This document shows, piece by piece, positions 22,536 to 33,800 of a stretch of 64,000 nt of DNA. The stretch covers positions 434,001 to 498,000 of the forward strand of contig NW_017566994.1 of assembly GCF_001661265.1 (NCBI RefSeq), in the 5' to 3' direction. Each line of letters opens with the position of its first letter. Position 1 is the stretch's first letter. Position numbers and translations under genes: made by a program. The notes beneath the pieces were generated by a model. The model saw nothing but the letters and a program-made list of their open reading frames with translations. It was not told where the DNA came from and did not search any database. The stretch is from Saitoella complicata NRRL Y-17804 (taxonomy: Eukaryota > Ascomycota > Saitoellomycetes > Saitoellales > Saitoellaceae).

Positions 22536-23031
22536 GTACGTGTTCAAAAGAGCTATGCAAATCGATCATAATGCCATTCCCAATATCGGGTCCTTATCGT
22601 TTTCGTTCTCGGGCTCCCCCTCACCTCAGGCGCGCGCGCTCCACATGTCCCGCGACCGAGGCCGAGGTCAACACACATGCCCAGTCCTCATGTCCCCCAC
22701 ACTTCCGGAAGTTGCATCATGAGCGACTGTCTCGGGCCTCCCAGCTACGTCTTACTAGGGTACCCCTCCAACACGGTCTCGGTTCAGTTGATCGGATCGC
22801 CAACCGCCAATCGCCAGGACACGACGCCCGAATAGGCTGATCGATACGTCTTTCACTATCGTTTATTTGACATACTAGGCGAACACCATCCAGGGTGTGG
22901 ACTCCTGACGTCGACAAGGACCATCATTACCCGAGCTTGAGTCCTGAGCGTGAGCAGTTGCAATTGTTACCACTGAGTGATGTGAGTACGCTGAGAGGTG
23001 TCAGGTGAATTGGACACTAATGGCGTGGCAG
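22536..23031. other. Region upstream of the F-box gene, probably with unresolved 5' exon(s)
   Basis: 3' flank of PET100 and 5' part of the F-box gene. A segment at about 22880-22981 has a coding look. It is followed by a well-formed 50-bp intron candidate (22982-23031: GTGAGT donor, ACACTAATG branch, GGCAG acceptor). The coding-looking frame does not join the F-box frame directly, so this may be a 5'-UTR intron or a different splice. Confidence 0.4.
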
Positions 23032-24367
23032 GCCTGGTACTCTTTCACCTACTGAAGTTTCGTTTCGCTCGAATGGACTGCTGTTGTCCTCAAGATACGG
23101 CGGCTCCGTGACATACTCGAGGTCACCACCGGGTCCTTCACGCTCACCTTCTCCATTCACCCGTCCAACTACAGCCGACGCCAAACCCCGAACCTCTCAA
23201 ATCGAGATCCTTGTCTCCGAGAAGAAACGTCCATCAGAGGAGCGCCCAACTATCGCCAAACGCGTCGTGAGTTCCCTCCTCCTTCCGCTCGAGCCATCGG
23301 AAGAGAGGGAATCCCCCCGAGGTCGCTCCCGACCTTCTCTCCGGCATCGTTCGCACACCTACCACCACACCCCCCGCACCGGCTCTCCATGGTCATCTGT
23401 AACCAGTTCCTCACAATCGACCGTCACCCCACACAGTCATACCACCAAACGCTCCTCCCACTGCACCCCGAAACCAACCTTCATCACACTCCCAAACGAG
23501 ATCCTCACACAAATCGTCTCCCACCTCCCACAGTCCGATCTCCTAACACTCACGCATACTTCCAAACGCCTCCTCCCCATAGCTCGACCTTTGCTCTACC
23601 ATGCACCAACGTTCTCGTCCACCTACCGTTTCGCACAATTCGTTACCTCAATCACCCGCTCCACCGCCCTCGGCTTCTGGGTCCGTGAATTGGATTTATC
23701 GTCTTTGGCGAAGATTGCGATGGACGCGAATATTGCAACATGGCGTGAATGGAAATTCAGGAATAACCCACTCTATGCAGCACCCGCCAAACTCGTCGTC
23801 GAACAAGATGGGAAAGTACATTCCCGGCGTACCGCGAACCAGCATTTACAGAAATACTCCGACGTACGCGACGTCCCGATTGGGTCGATCTTGCATTTAT
23901 TGCACGCGTGTCCGAGACTGCACTACGTCAATCTCTCCAATGTCTCTATCGCAGCGGACTACGCTGTGTCACGGACCACGAAACCCACGCGTAGACCACT
24001 GATCAGTAATATCTTTGCGAGGTCGGCACCTGCGCCATTACCGATGATGACTACCAATCTTTTGTTTGCTTCTGATATTCCTCGTCAGCACAATTGGGAT
24101 GATGAGGAATTGCGGTCGGTGAAGCCGACTGAGCTTGTTGATGGGCTGTGTCGGTTGGATCGACTTAAGGTGTTGAAGTTGAGGAAAGCGTTGTGGCTGA
24201 ATGCCAATATGGGCCAGAAGTTGTTGGAGAACGGGAGTTTACAGTGGGTTGATTTGAGAGGAAGTGGGATGCAGAGGGATGCTCCGTGGGCAACGGTCGG
24301 CACGAGGGATGAGGTGGCAAAATATTGGAAACAAAATACCGCCGTCGAAGAGGACGAGGATCACTAA
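23032..24367 (+). CDS. F-box protein (5' end unresolved)
   Basis: Likely substrate-recognition subunit of an SCF ubiquitin ligase. The frame is open from 23033 to the stop at 24367 (about 444 codons), but no in-frame ATG occurs before the conserved region, so an upstream exon must supply the start. A Ser/Pro/Arg-rich N-terminus precedes the F-box (ITLPNEILTQIVSHLPQSDL followed by SKRLLPIARPLLYH). Downstream, ACPRLHYVNLSNVSIAADYA and RLKVLKLRKALWLN look like a leucine-rich-repeat-type C-terminal half. The substrate is unknown. The acceptor at 23031 is a good match, but the donor exon is not certain. Confidence 0.75.
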
Positions 24368-24641
24368 GTTGCCCGATACACTCGTTGCTGTGCGAACGTT
24401 CAGTATCCGACATTCATTTACTCCGGGATTCTATTGGCGTATGTCATACCACATCATTCATGGATTGCAGGCAATTCCAGGACAACCTTGATACCTGAAG
24501 TATGTTTAGCAATTTGATACTTTTTCTCCTGGCACACTCCTTACCTGCCCTCAATCAACTATAGCGATGAAACCCTCGTATCGTATATGACAAGGTAAAT
24601 AATTGGTATATGAGTAATTCCCTCCTGTTCTGAGTTTGTGC

Positions 24642-25850
24642 TTAGACAGCAACCTTCTGCGCAACCCACTCAGGCGCAACCCTCACCAACTCACTCGCAC
24701 ACCCCTCCACCGCTTCTGCTAAACTCTGAATCCCACTGTCCCACCTCCTAATCTCCGGCCCCCCCGCCTCCTCACTAACCTCAAAGCTGATAATCCCATC
24801 AACCTGATCAATCATCCCCATCAACCGTCCTTGCTCGATCATCGTCGAACAATAGGCCTCTGCTTTTGCTGAATCGACACCGAGAAGGGAAGCGAGTTCG
24901 GAGATCCGGATGGTGTGGTAGAGGTGGGTTGCGGCGAGGACGTTGTGTTCGAGGACGGCGCGAGAGAGGACGGTTGTGCCGTCTGCTAATAAGGCTTTTT
25001 GGTGCTCGGAGAGGGTTTCAGCGAATGCGGCGACTTCAGCAGGATCGATAAGGCGGTCCAAGAACATCTTCTCCAAAATCGAGAATGTGGAGATCTGTTG
25101 AGAACGGTCGTCTTTATACAGAGTAGACAGAATTCTCGAACGCTGTGGGCCGGCAGGCGCCAATACAGCACAGGTGATCGAAGCACCTAAACAATGCAAC
25201 CGCTCTTCGTCCGCAATATCTGTCACGTATGATAATTCATGATACTTCGCCGCCGCAGCCAAGAACTGCCTCTTCGAATCGAGAATCCTAGCTTGTGCCA
25301 GCTTGAAATGTAGCTGCGTGACTTTGTCTGATGTAGTATGAATGAGCATCTGTGCACGATTGAGATATGTGTCCGCAGCAACGGTATCCCCGACTTCGAG
25401 GAGGTTGCGGAGAATGCGGACGTAGATGTTCAGTTTGAATTCCTCCGAGATGTTCCTCTGACCAGACTCCAGCGGAATTGTCTGTAGGATTGACGCCGCA
25501 GCCTCGTTGTCATTCTCCGCTTCGTATATATCCGCCAATTTCTCTCGTAATTGCGAATCCTGCTCCTCAAAAGAGGTGACTCGGGGCGAAATACGCTCCA
25601 AAGCGTACTTCACGGCAGTCGCTCTCGCCTCATGACCGGTAACCTTATCCACCAACCCAACAAGCTGCGCAAGAGCAGGACGCGAAATAGCCAGACCCAC
25701 AGACTCGTTCAGAATGGAGTCAATGCAGGCAGACAGACCAGCGGTATCATTCCCCTTCACCAGCTCCGCCAGGACATTGGTGTACCCATTCAATTTCTCA
25801 GACTGAGCTGAAAGAGCCTCAATTTGTGATAACGTCTCCTGAATCGACAT
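24642..25850 (-). CDS. csn4: COP9 signalosome subunit 4
   Basis: Subunit of the COP9 signalosome, which removes Nedd8 from cullins. Single exon, 402 aa, the usual CSN4 length. Helical repeats at the N-terminus lead to a PCI domain. The most telling part is ILEKMFLDRLIDPAEVAAFA, LADGTTVLSRAVLEHNVLAA and EQGRLMGMIDQVDGIISFE. These match CSN4 rather than proteasome lid Rpn5 or eIF3 subunits. The start codon is 33 bp from an upstream ATG of the divergent neighbour, so the two share a very short promoter region. A functional link with the nearby F-box protein (cullin ligases) is possible but is not shown by proximity alone. Confidence 0.92.
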   Translation of the reverse strand: MSIQETLSQIEALSAQSEKLNGYTNVLAELVKGNDTAGLSACIDSILNESVGLAISRPALAQLVGLVDKVTGHEARATAVKYALERISPRVTSFEEQDSQLREKLADIYEAENDNEAAASILQTIPLESGQRNISEEFKLNIYVRILRNLLEVGDTVAADTYLNRAQMLIHTTSDKVTQLHFKLAQARILDSKRQFLAAAAKYHELSYVTDIADEERLHCLGASITCAVLAPAGPQRSRILSTLYKDDRSQQISTFSILEKMFLDRLIDPAEVAAFAETLSEHQKALLADGTTVLSRAVLEHNVLAATHLYHTIRISELASLLGVDSAKAEAYCSTMIEQGRLMGMIDQVDGIISFEVSEEAGGPEIRRWDSGIQSLAEAVEGCASELVRVAPEWVAQKVAV

Positions 25851-25982
25851 ATTCTCTTCTTACCTCGTCGACTGTATTGCCTGATGTTCGTACGCAATGG
25901 TGCTTTGACCTGCGATGTCCCTGCACAAGGGCCTTCGTACACCCATCTTGTACTCGAACAAGCCGAATATGAGAGAGCGTCC

Positions 25983-27396
25983 ATGACAAGCAATAGCGAT
26001 GTGATCGATCTCTCGAATGCTACCGTTTATGCACACGTGAGCTCTTCGGCTTCTTCGGCTGCGGATCGACGGTATATCCGGCTGGCTGAGGCTACGCTGG
26101 GATTTGAGAGCGGAAGGCGGATCAACTTGAGTGATTCGCTCGCAGCAGTCTCCGCGACTGGTAAGTTTCATGTACTGTACCATATGGATCTTTCTGACTG
26201 TCCTCGTAGTACACGAATCTCCCGCACAAGGTACCATCGAAGTCCCCAGCTCCCAGCCCAGCAACCCAGAATCCTCAAGCGTTCCCTTTTACGCTTATCC
26301 CACGCCAACTCCCTACTTGACAGATACCGTGTTCAAGACGCCAGAGCTACCATTGAAGAGGAAGCATGATGCTCTGGCGTTGTTGGAACCTCCGGTCCCC
26401 AGTCCCATGCCGTATGAAAGTTCACCTGAGCTATCTTCGCCGGTGATCACGCCGACGAAGCCTATCATTGGTGGCACTCCTTCGGGATTGGATCGCCTGG
26501 ATGTGGATGACGCGAATACCGATGATACGCGGGACACATCCTCGAGTGATTTTCCTACTCCGACGCCTTACCTGACTGGATATCCTCCAGTATCGTCAAC
26601 TGTACCGCGCCCGGCTCCGGTCGAAACCTTTCCAATAGTTACTGCAGGAGGCGCAGGCCCAGCTATTGGTGTAAGCGGTTGGACAGACCAAGATGGCACC
26701 TCTAGCTTCCCGTATGCTTCTCCAATCCCTTACATTCCGAAGCCGTACGTCCCGGTCATACCCACGATTCCTCAACCTCTCGATGATGAAGCGAGTCAAG
26801 GCAAGGATGGCGCTGGTACAACGGTAACGAACGATGCCGGAAGAGACGTGCGGAAAGGTTCGGCAGTGCGGGCTGCGATGGAGCCTGCGGTGAGTGATCT
26901 CACGAGAACCACGGGCAACAAACCCCCTGAGTACGACTCACAGGACGTTTCAGAGTCCGAACTACACCCTAGTCTTTCTTCTCTCATCAAACAGAGCCAC
27001 CACATCTTTCCACCTCACGAACCTCACCTCCACTCCAACCCACCCCTGATAACACCCTACCTCCGCACTCTCCCAATCTCAGTCTACCGCCCCACCGCCA
27101 CCACCCGACCCCTCCGACCCATGGAACGTGGATACTGGCGTATCGATGTGAGAAGCTGGGAGAAGGAGGTGAAGACTAAGTTCTGGAAGTTCCTGTCTGC
27201 TGCGATCGTTAGTAGAAAGGCTGGGTGGGTTGTTGCTCATATAGAAGAAGAAACACGGGGAGACGTGGTGAGGGTTTACTGCTGGGGTGAAGCTGTTGGG
27301 TATGTGTGGTTGTTGCTCTACGCTGTGTCGGATAAGAAGACGAAGAGGGGAATTGAATGGATTGATGCGGCTGGAGAGGTAGTCATACGCGTATAG
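25983..27396 (+). CDS. Proline-rich protein with PTPTPYL repeats, unknown function
   Basis: I do not recognise this gene. Exon 1 ends at 26160, the intron is 26161-26209 (49 bp) and exon 2 runs to 27396. From the ATG at 25983 the protein is 454 aa; an in-frame ATG at 25884 would add 33 residues but lies only 34 bp from the CSN4 start. The middle contains an imperfect repeat: AYPTPTPYLTD, DFPTPTPYLTGYPP and PYASPIPYIPKPYVP. The last 85 residues look folded (MERGYWRIDVRSWEKEVKTK, then AGWVVAHIEEETRGDVVRVY). There is no signal peptide or clear membrane segment. It could be a fungus-specific scaffold; no function is assigned. Confidence 0.7.
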
Positions 27397-27542
27397 GAGT
27401 CATGAATGATGAATAAGACTACAAGGGTAACCGGCCAAAAAGTTTATTGCACAGGCCGTCCGGAAGCTCCATATGTCCACTGATCGGCTATATGACGCCT
27501 TATCGATTAGAGGCCCACCCGTGTGACATAGCCGACGGCTCA

Positions 27543-27550
27543 TATATAAG
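27543..27550 (+). promoter_or_regulatory. TATA box of the lactonase-like gene
   Basis: TATATAAG lies about 51 bp upstream of the ATG at 27601, well placed for a fungal TATA box. Confidence 0.45.
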
Positions 27551-27600
27551 CAGCTCCGACCCAAATTTGCATTGTCCACGGTCCCAAGAGCCATTCAAAA

Positions 27601-28806
27601 ATGACTGAAGGCCACATTGAACCCAAACCTCATCCTTCGCTGAATCTGCCACCTCACGGCTCAATTGTCACCGTGAAGATCATCAACACGACCAGTGACC
27701 TAGTGTGCGGTTCAGATGGTTTCATCCAACCAGTCCTTGAGGGCCATGAAGTTCTCAACCTTCCAACTTTCGCTTTCCTTATCGAGAACGAGACACTCGG
27801 CAAGACGATCTTGTTCGACCTTGGTGCACGGAAGGACTGGTGGAATTTGGCACCCAGTGTGCAGAAAGTGCTGAAGATGAGCATTAAGGGATGCAATATT
27901 CGTCAGGGGATTGATGAGATTCTCCAGAAGGGCGGTGTTCCTTTGGGCGAAATCGAGTCCGTGATCTGGAGTCATTGGCACTGGGATCACTGTGGTGATA
28001 TGTCTTTGTTCCCTGGATCAACTGAACTCGTCGTAGGCCCAGGCTTCAAAGGCGCCGTGATGCCTGGATATCCGACAAATCCGAACGGTGTTCTACTTGA
28101 CAGTGATTTCGAGTAAGTTTTACGCCTCTGATCTCGCCGCACCAACGCTGACTTCCTTCATAGAGGACGCGAAGTACGGGAGATTACCTTCGAGTCTGAT
28201 TTCAAGATTGGACAGTATCCAGCTCAAGACTTCTTCGGCGATGGCAGCTTCTATCTCCTCGATGTACCAGGCCATGCCGTAGGGCACATTGCTGGTTTGG
28301 CACGGACCACGGCCAATACATGGGTCTTTATGGGCGGAGATGTCTGCCACTTTGGGGGCTCTTTCCGGCCTACTGCTTATGCCCCCATGCCTCAGGAGAT
28401 CCCGGCGGACGTACCGATGGACCCGTGGTTTCCCAAACCCTGCCCGTGTACTTTCTTCACAGATCTGCATCCCAACCCGGACAAAGGCCTGGCACGTACC
28501 GAACCTTTCTTCCAGGTGACTCAGAAGGAACCGAGTTGGTATATCGATCCTTCTACTGCGCAGCAGAGCATCGATAGGCTACAGGACTTTGATGCAGACG
28601 AGAACGTATTCGTTGCTATTGCTCATGATTCTGGGCTTATGCCCGTAGTAGAGTGGTTCCCTCATGGGACAATGAATGACTGGAAAGAAAAAGGATGGAA
28701 AGAGGCGATTCACTGGGGTTTCGTGAATGATCTTCCTGTGAAAGGGAAATCCGCCAAGCCGGATCTTGCGCCGGGAAGAATCCGAGACGGCAAGGTGGTC
28801 GAGTAA
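27601..28806 (+). CDS. Metallo-beta-lactamase-fold hydrolase, lactonase-like
   Basis: Zinc hydrolase of 384 aa. Exon 1 is 27601-28112, the intron 28113-28163 (51 bp) and exon 2 28164-28806. The metal-binding signature HxHxDH is seen in VIWSHWHWDHCGDMSLF. Later ligands are the His in DVPGHAVGHIAGLA and the Asp in WVFMGGDVCHFGG, and a further His occurs near the C-terminus (VAIAHDSGLMP). The N-terminus resembles N-acyl homoserine lactonase-type enzymes (FAFLIENETLGKTILFDLGA). Fungal members may detoxify lactones, including mycotoxins or quorum signals; the substrate is not visible here. There is no signal peptide, so it is probably cytosolic. It has its own TATA box and is not obviously co-regulated with its neighbours. 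Confidence 0.88.
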
Positions 28807-29062
28807 ACTCGTGCCGGCTGAGGCTCTGTTATGACGTATGCTTACAACTGCTGTTACACCTGATCTTGAAGCTTTGGGTCGAGAAATCGAAGAATCTCTC
28901 ATGTGCATCTTCCGCAACGGGAAATATAAGCTCCATGGCATGCATACGCGTGCGTAGAATGACGCTCAAATTAAACTCCTTATCGATAGACAGTGGGGTT
29001 AAAAAGCAGTCGAGAGTCGCTTCCTTCAAATTTTCTCATCATCGACTGAAGACTTCTTGAAC

Positions 29063-30031
29063 ATGAACTGCGATATGACCGGCGAACCTGCGACGGCCAG
29101 ACGTTCCAGTGTGCAAGGCACCTTAGATGTGCATACCTATTTCGACCCTAGCGGCCTCCCCCGCTACTCCATCGATAGGCCGCCAGCTTACGACGCGGAT
29201 GTTGAAGATTTGAACGCAAATCTCCAGGGCATCAAGAAAGGTGTTATAAGACTTTTGACGCTTTTAAGCAGAATCCTTGCTTCAGTCAGCTTTGCAGTCC
29301 AGCGCTTGCGGAGGCACATGCACGCTGGCTGGGTCAACGGCGAGGAGCGTCCGCATCAGCCGCTGCCGAGCTTTTCACACGAACTGGCCGGTGTCGTTGC
29401 CTTCCTAATCATTCTTCCATTCCTTGTGTTGGTGAAACTGCCTGTCAAGATCGCAGTCATCGCCATCTGCAAGGTGTTCCGCGCCCTTTCTCGTCCCATC
29501 TTCGATGGGCTCAACCTTCGCGAAACTCTCAAAAGTTGGGCCAAAAGTCCCTTCACCGCCATGTCCGATCTGATCAATACGGCTATGGGGAGCAACGAAC
29601 CCACCACGCCACCTCTTGAACCCCAGCATGGCTCAGTCCTCCCTCCTCCTCGCCGTGGAATCCGCGCCACTCAAATGCGCCGTCAAGTTGTCATCCCCGT
29701 AACTCTCTGCGAACCTTCTCCCGCCGATTACGAAAGGTTCTTCCAGCTCTTGGATCGTCTGGCGATGGCATACGACAACAACGAAGCCTCTGAGGAGTGC
29801 GGTGTCTTTGCTCTCTTGGCGTGGTATTTCTCGGCGGTCGTAACAATGTTTGATATCGCAGTCGATGGACGGTCTATTCTTGCGAAACCACCAATGGGTT
29901 TGATTTGCCTTGCAGTTACTGAGTTGTGTCAGAATAGACAGGGTGCTGCGGGCGATGACTTGATCAAGTGGTTTGTGACACTGCGCAAGAGATCTATGGT
30001 GGAAAGACTTGAGCAGCAGGGGTACCTATAA
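29063..30031 (+). CDS. Unknown protein with one hydrophobic segment
   Basis: Unrecognised single-exon protein of 322 aa starting MNCDMTGEPATARRSSVQGT. A PPAY motif occurs near the N-terminus (IDRPPAYDADVEDLN), a possible ligand for WW-domain (Rsp5-type) ubiquitin ligases. A hydrophobic segment at about 115-137 (GVVAFLIILPFLVLVKLPVK) may be a membrane anchor. The C-terminal third is helical (ERFFQLLDRLAMAYDNNEAS). No enzyme motif is visible. Assignment to a family would need a profile search. Confidence 0.6.
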   Translation: MNCDMTGEPATARRSSVQGTLDVHTYFDPSGLPRYSIDRPPAYDADVEDLNANLQGIKKGVIRLLTLLSRILASVSFAVQRLRRHMHAGWVNGEERPHQPLPSFSHELAGVVAFLIILPFLVLVKLPVKIAVIAICKVFRALSRPIFDGLNLRETLKSWAKSPFTAMSDLINTAMGSNEPTTPPLEPQHGSVLPPPRRGIRATQMRRQVVIPVTLCEPSPADYERFFQLLDRLAMAYDNNEASEECGVFALLAWYFSAVVTMFDIAVDGRSILAKPPMGLICLAVTELCQNRQGAAGDDLIKWFVTLRKRSMVERLEQQGYL

Positions 30032-30194
30032 ACATGGGAGTAGATGCTGTTGGGGTTTAATGAATGAGGCTCAAATTTCTCTGTGGTGCTCCGGGTTATG
30101 GTTGTGGCAGCCGGGTGATGATCCCTCAATGCTAAGCTCGGGTTTGTAGATCTAGATAGAGCGTGGGTATTCTTAGTATGAATTTAGATAAAAC

Positions 30195-32696
30195 CTAACG
30201 CGCCTTCTTCGGCTGCAACAACTCCTCAATCTCCTGTCTCCTCTCCTTTGCCCTCTCGATATCCTCCAGGCTCTCTTCCAATGTCGCGATCTCTTTATCG
30301 TACGAGAGTTTCTCCGTATCACTTCCAATCTTCTGCAGTTCCCACTCCTTGTTCTCGATCTTGACTTGTGCGTTGTGGTATTTGAGAAGTGTTGGGCGGT
30401 GTGAGAAAGTAACCAGAGTGATCCCAAAGTCTTTGGCGCTGCGGTACATACTTCCTTCAACATCGCTCGTGACTGCACTCGTAGCTTCATCAAGAATAGC
30501 AAAGGTAGGCCGGTGGTAGAAGAGCCTAGCAAGGTTAATCCTTTGCTTCTCGCCTCCACTCAGAACATCCTTCCAGTTCTTCTGCGTGTCAAATCCACCC
30601 TCTCTCTTCCTCAAGTATGCCAGCTTTACAATCACCAAGATCTTCTGGATATCTTCGTCATCACGACCAGCGGCCACCATATCGACGTAAGTATGAGGGT
30701 AGATTACTTGGTCGCGGAGAGACCCAACCGTGAGATATGGTCTTTGCGGGATGAAGAAGATAGAGTTTTGCAAGGGCTTGCTGAGCAAACCGCGATAGGC
30801 CGGCCAAAGACCAGCAACGACTCGTGAAATGGCACTCTTCCCGCAACCGTTCGGTCCGGTGAATATAGTATGCTCGCCGTCCTTGATAGTTAAATTCAGC
30901 TGATGTATGATTTCTTCCCCGGATTTACCGGCCGGTGCTGGTAGGATGATGGGAAGGTTTTCGAATCGAATTCCGTTGTATCCTTCTTGTACAGTACCGT
31001 GCACATCAGCAAGCGAATACTTAGCCGGGAAAAGCTCGCCCTTGGGTGGAGTATAAGCATTGGCGTGAACTCTGTGGAGTGTGCTAAGCAGCGTGTAGAC
31101 GCGGGACGTGTATCCACTGAGCTCGGCGAGGTCTTTGTACGAATACTGCAACAATGTCAGCCGGATTCGTCGATCGTGAGACTTTACGAACCATCAGACG
31201 AGCACCAGCTTCTGCTAGAGCAAGAAGAATGCGTTTATTGACAATGAACGCTCGAGTCCTGTCTCTCTGGCGCTGTGCCTCATTGACTGCGGAAAGGGCG
31301 CCCGAAGATCCTCCACTAAGCTTTGGTAGGAAAACGGGTAGGGAGCAGCAGATGAGGCCAATGGCTGACCAGGAGTACTTGATAACATAATCTGAGAACT
31401 ATATCAGCATTCATTCGAATGGATGCCGCGATCAATGTACCTTCAGCCATTTCGTATGAAATGCGGATCTTGTAGACCGATTCAATATGCTGCTCAAGAG
31501 CCGCATATGCCCGCTCAAGGATACTCTTCTCCTGTACGAGTTGTTAGTCACCATCAAGCACATTGACTGGCACTCTTATACGTACCCTTTCAGCACCGTT
31601 GTAGAACGCGATCTCCTCCGCATTCGTAATCAGCCGACCGTGAGCATTACGATATGTCCCCTCAAGCTTACTCGACGCCGCTGCCAGCTTACCGAATGCC
31701 GGCGAGATCTTTCGAAGAATCGAAGCAGTCAAAACGTAACTGGCCAAGATCAACGTCATCGCTGGCAGACCAACCGAGTTCGCCAGCTGATAATTGAACA
31801 CGAAGAGATCAATCAACGGCTTCCCGATGTTGCCGTAGATCGTAGCCGCAGTTTCGCAGAAGTTGCCGATGTCTTCCGTCATGAATTGATCAATACCCTC
31901 GATTGCCCCGTCAATCTGTACTTTGTAGTACACTGACTTGTTGTTCAAATATAGATCATTGACGTAGCGGACGAGTCGTGTGCGGAAGTCTATGGAAATC
32001 TTGGACTGCAGGTAGCGGATCATGGAATTCGTGTAGGAGGCTGGGAAAGCAATCAAGAGCCATAGAACCAAACCCTTGGTAAATCCTTTGCCATTGGCAC
32101 CAACCAAATCCCGCACGATGGCTCCATCCAAACGTGCAACAACTAGCGAAAGCCAAGTCCTCGCAATCAGGAAGCAAGCATTCAGTCCGATGAGTAATGA
32201 TACTTTCGAAAACAATCGAGGGCACATGATGGACCACAACGCACTGAACTGCTTCCAGAACCGCTTGTTCACCCCCGCCTTTCCTTCGACGGGAGCGGCT
32301 TGCTCTCCGCGTTTGTCAAGGAAGAGGCGTCTATGAGCCTCGAAGACAACATTACGAATTGGATGAATGACAACACGGTGATCCTCGTCTCTGTATGGTA
32401 CGACGATCTCACGGGATCCTATAAGGCAGTTAGCGAGAGAAAATGTCTGCAATGACAACCCTACCATCCGGAAGAACAATAGCCGAATTACTCCTGCGCA
32501 GGGTGCTCTTCTTTTCAGGCCGCAGCATACTCCTAATCTTCACAACAGCACCCACCACCAACGCAATGCCGGACATCAATGCTGCATTTCGAGCTTGTCG
32601 GTTCCGGGAGAGGTATGCTCGAAGCCATTTCAGGAGGATAATGGGTTGTTGACGCAAAACTGCCATTGGTAGCAGCTTGGAGTTGACGTCCGTCAT
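30195..32696 (-). CDS. Peroxisomal ABCD-type half-transporter (PXA/ALDP family)
   Basis: Half-size ABC transporter importing long-chain fatty acyl-CoA into peroxisomes, 768 aa from the ATG at 32696 (alternative start 32666). Exons are 32696-32465, 32418-31586, 31531-31441, 31391-31192 and 31145-30195; the introns are 46-54 bp. The membrane half carries the ABCD-specific EEA-like loop NAEEIAFYNGAER. The nucleotide-binding domain shows Walker A TGPNGCGKSA, the signature LSGGEKQRINLARLF and Walker B FAILDEATSA. A coiled-coil tail (ATLEESLEDIERAKERRQEI) ends the protein. In yeasts Pxa1 and Pxa2 act as a heterodimer; which of the two this is was not resolved. The partner is not in the window. Confidence 0.9.
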
Positions 32697-33099
32697 CGTC
32701 AACCCATGAAAGAGACAGCACCTTCCGTTTGAATATGCTGATGGGTATAGAGATGGTGAATGGTATTCTGGTGATGTATGCCACCACTCAAGCAGCTCAG
32801 CTCAGCTCATGTACCCCGCCCGGCCTTATCGGGCTGGCGTGGAGGCCGACATATTCACATGTCACAGTCTGGGGTCACTGAGGCAGTTGAACATACCCAG
32901 GCTGGCTTCAGTTTTCGTAAACTTTGAATGTCAACGGAAACATCTCAATTCCATCTGTGGAGCTCTTTAGACTGAAAAAACACTCCAGCTGGGCGGGCTG
33001 GTCATGCACGGGCACGTGCGCAACGTCGTCCAACGCGAACTCACCACCGACAGTTGTGTACAGCCATAAACAAGCAAACGATCTAGTCCGATTTACAGT
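32697..33099. other. Divergent intergenic region, ABCD transporter and SPT4
   Basis: Contains three tandem AGCTC units at 32794-32808. Otherwise no element was recognised. Confidence 0.5.
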
Positions 33100-33524
33100 A
33101 TGAGTCAACAAGAAGCAGCATACTTCGTACCAACAGACAACAGAGGGCTGCGCGCCTGTCTGCTGTGTGGTATCGTCCACCAAGGCAAATACTTCAAGAA
33201 GTTCGGGTGCCCAAATTGTGAAGAGCTACTGCATCTCTCTGAATCGTCCGATGACGTTCTCACGGACTGTACTTCGACGATGTTTGAGGGTACAATTGCT
33301 ATGATGAAGCCAAGAAGATCCTGGGTTGCAAAATGGCAGAGAAATGACGGCTTCGTGAGCGGATTGTACGCGGTGCGTGTGCAGGGCACGCTGCCCGAAG
33401 ATATCATCGACGATTTGAGCCGAATGGGTGTTCAATACCGACCTAGGGTAGGATCTTCTTGATCCGGAAACGTAGAATCAACGACTAACTGTGGGGCCTA
33501 CAGGACGGACAAGTCATCGACTAA
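33100..33524 (+). CDS. SPT4: Transcription elongation factor Spt4
   Basis: Zinc-ribbon subunit of the Spt4-Spt5 (DSIF) complex that clamps RNA polymerase II, 122 aa. Exon 1 is 33100-33447, the intron 33448-33503 (56 bp) and exon 2 33504-33524. The four zinc cysteines are in LRACLLCGIVHQGKYFKKFG and CPNC. The conserved core is FEGTIAMMKPRRSWVAKWQR and GLYAVRVQGTLPEDI. The short second exon gives the canonical ending YRPRDGQVID; reading through the intron instead gives RVGSS, which is not family-like. The first 16 residues extend slightly beyond typical Spt4. Confidence 0.93.
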
Positions 33525-33800
33525 GAATTGCAAATTGGGAGGAAGGGGGTGCGCGTCATCAGGCAAGCATTCGGCTTGTGTTTCAGGGTCTGCAACGGAG
33601 TTTACGGGATATTTTGTTTTTATGATGTACCTCAGGAAGGTGCTCAATTATACTATTTTGTTTGCGATTAACGTATAAAGGCTCGTATGGTATCACTACC
33701 CAAGAAGAGAAGGTAATGTGTGCGTCACATGAAATGACAGAAAGTAATAAAAAACGCCGTGTGTCCCGAAAAGAGAAGAATCGAAAAGCGAATGCTGCAC

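Noticed and set aside
22880-22981. Frame reading TPDVDKDHHYPSLSPEREQL as first exon of the F-box gene
   Set aside because: Its phase at the strong donor leads to a stop in the next exon, so it could not be joined to the F-box frame.
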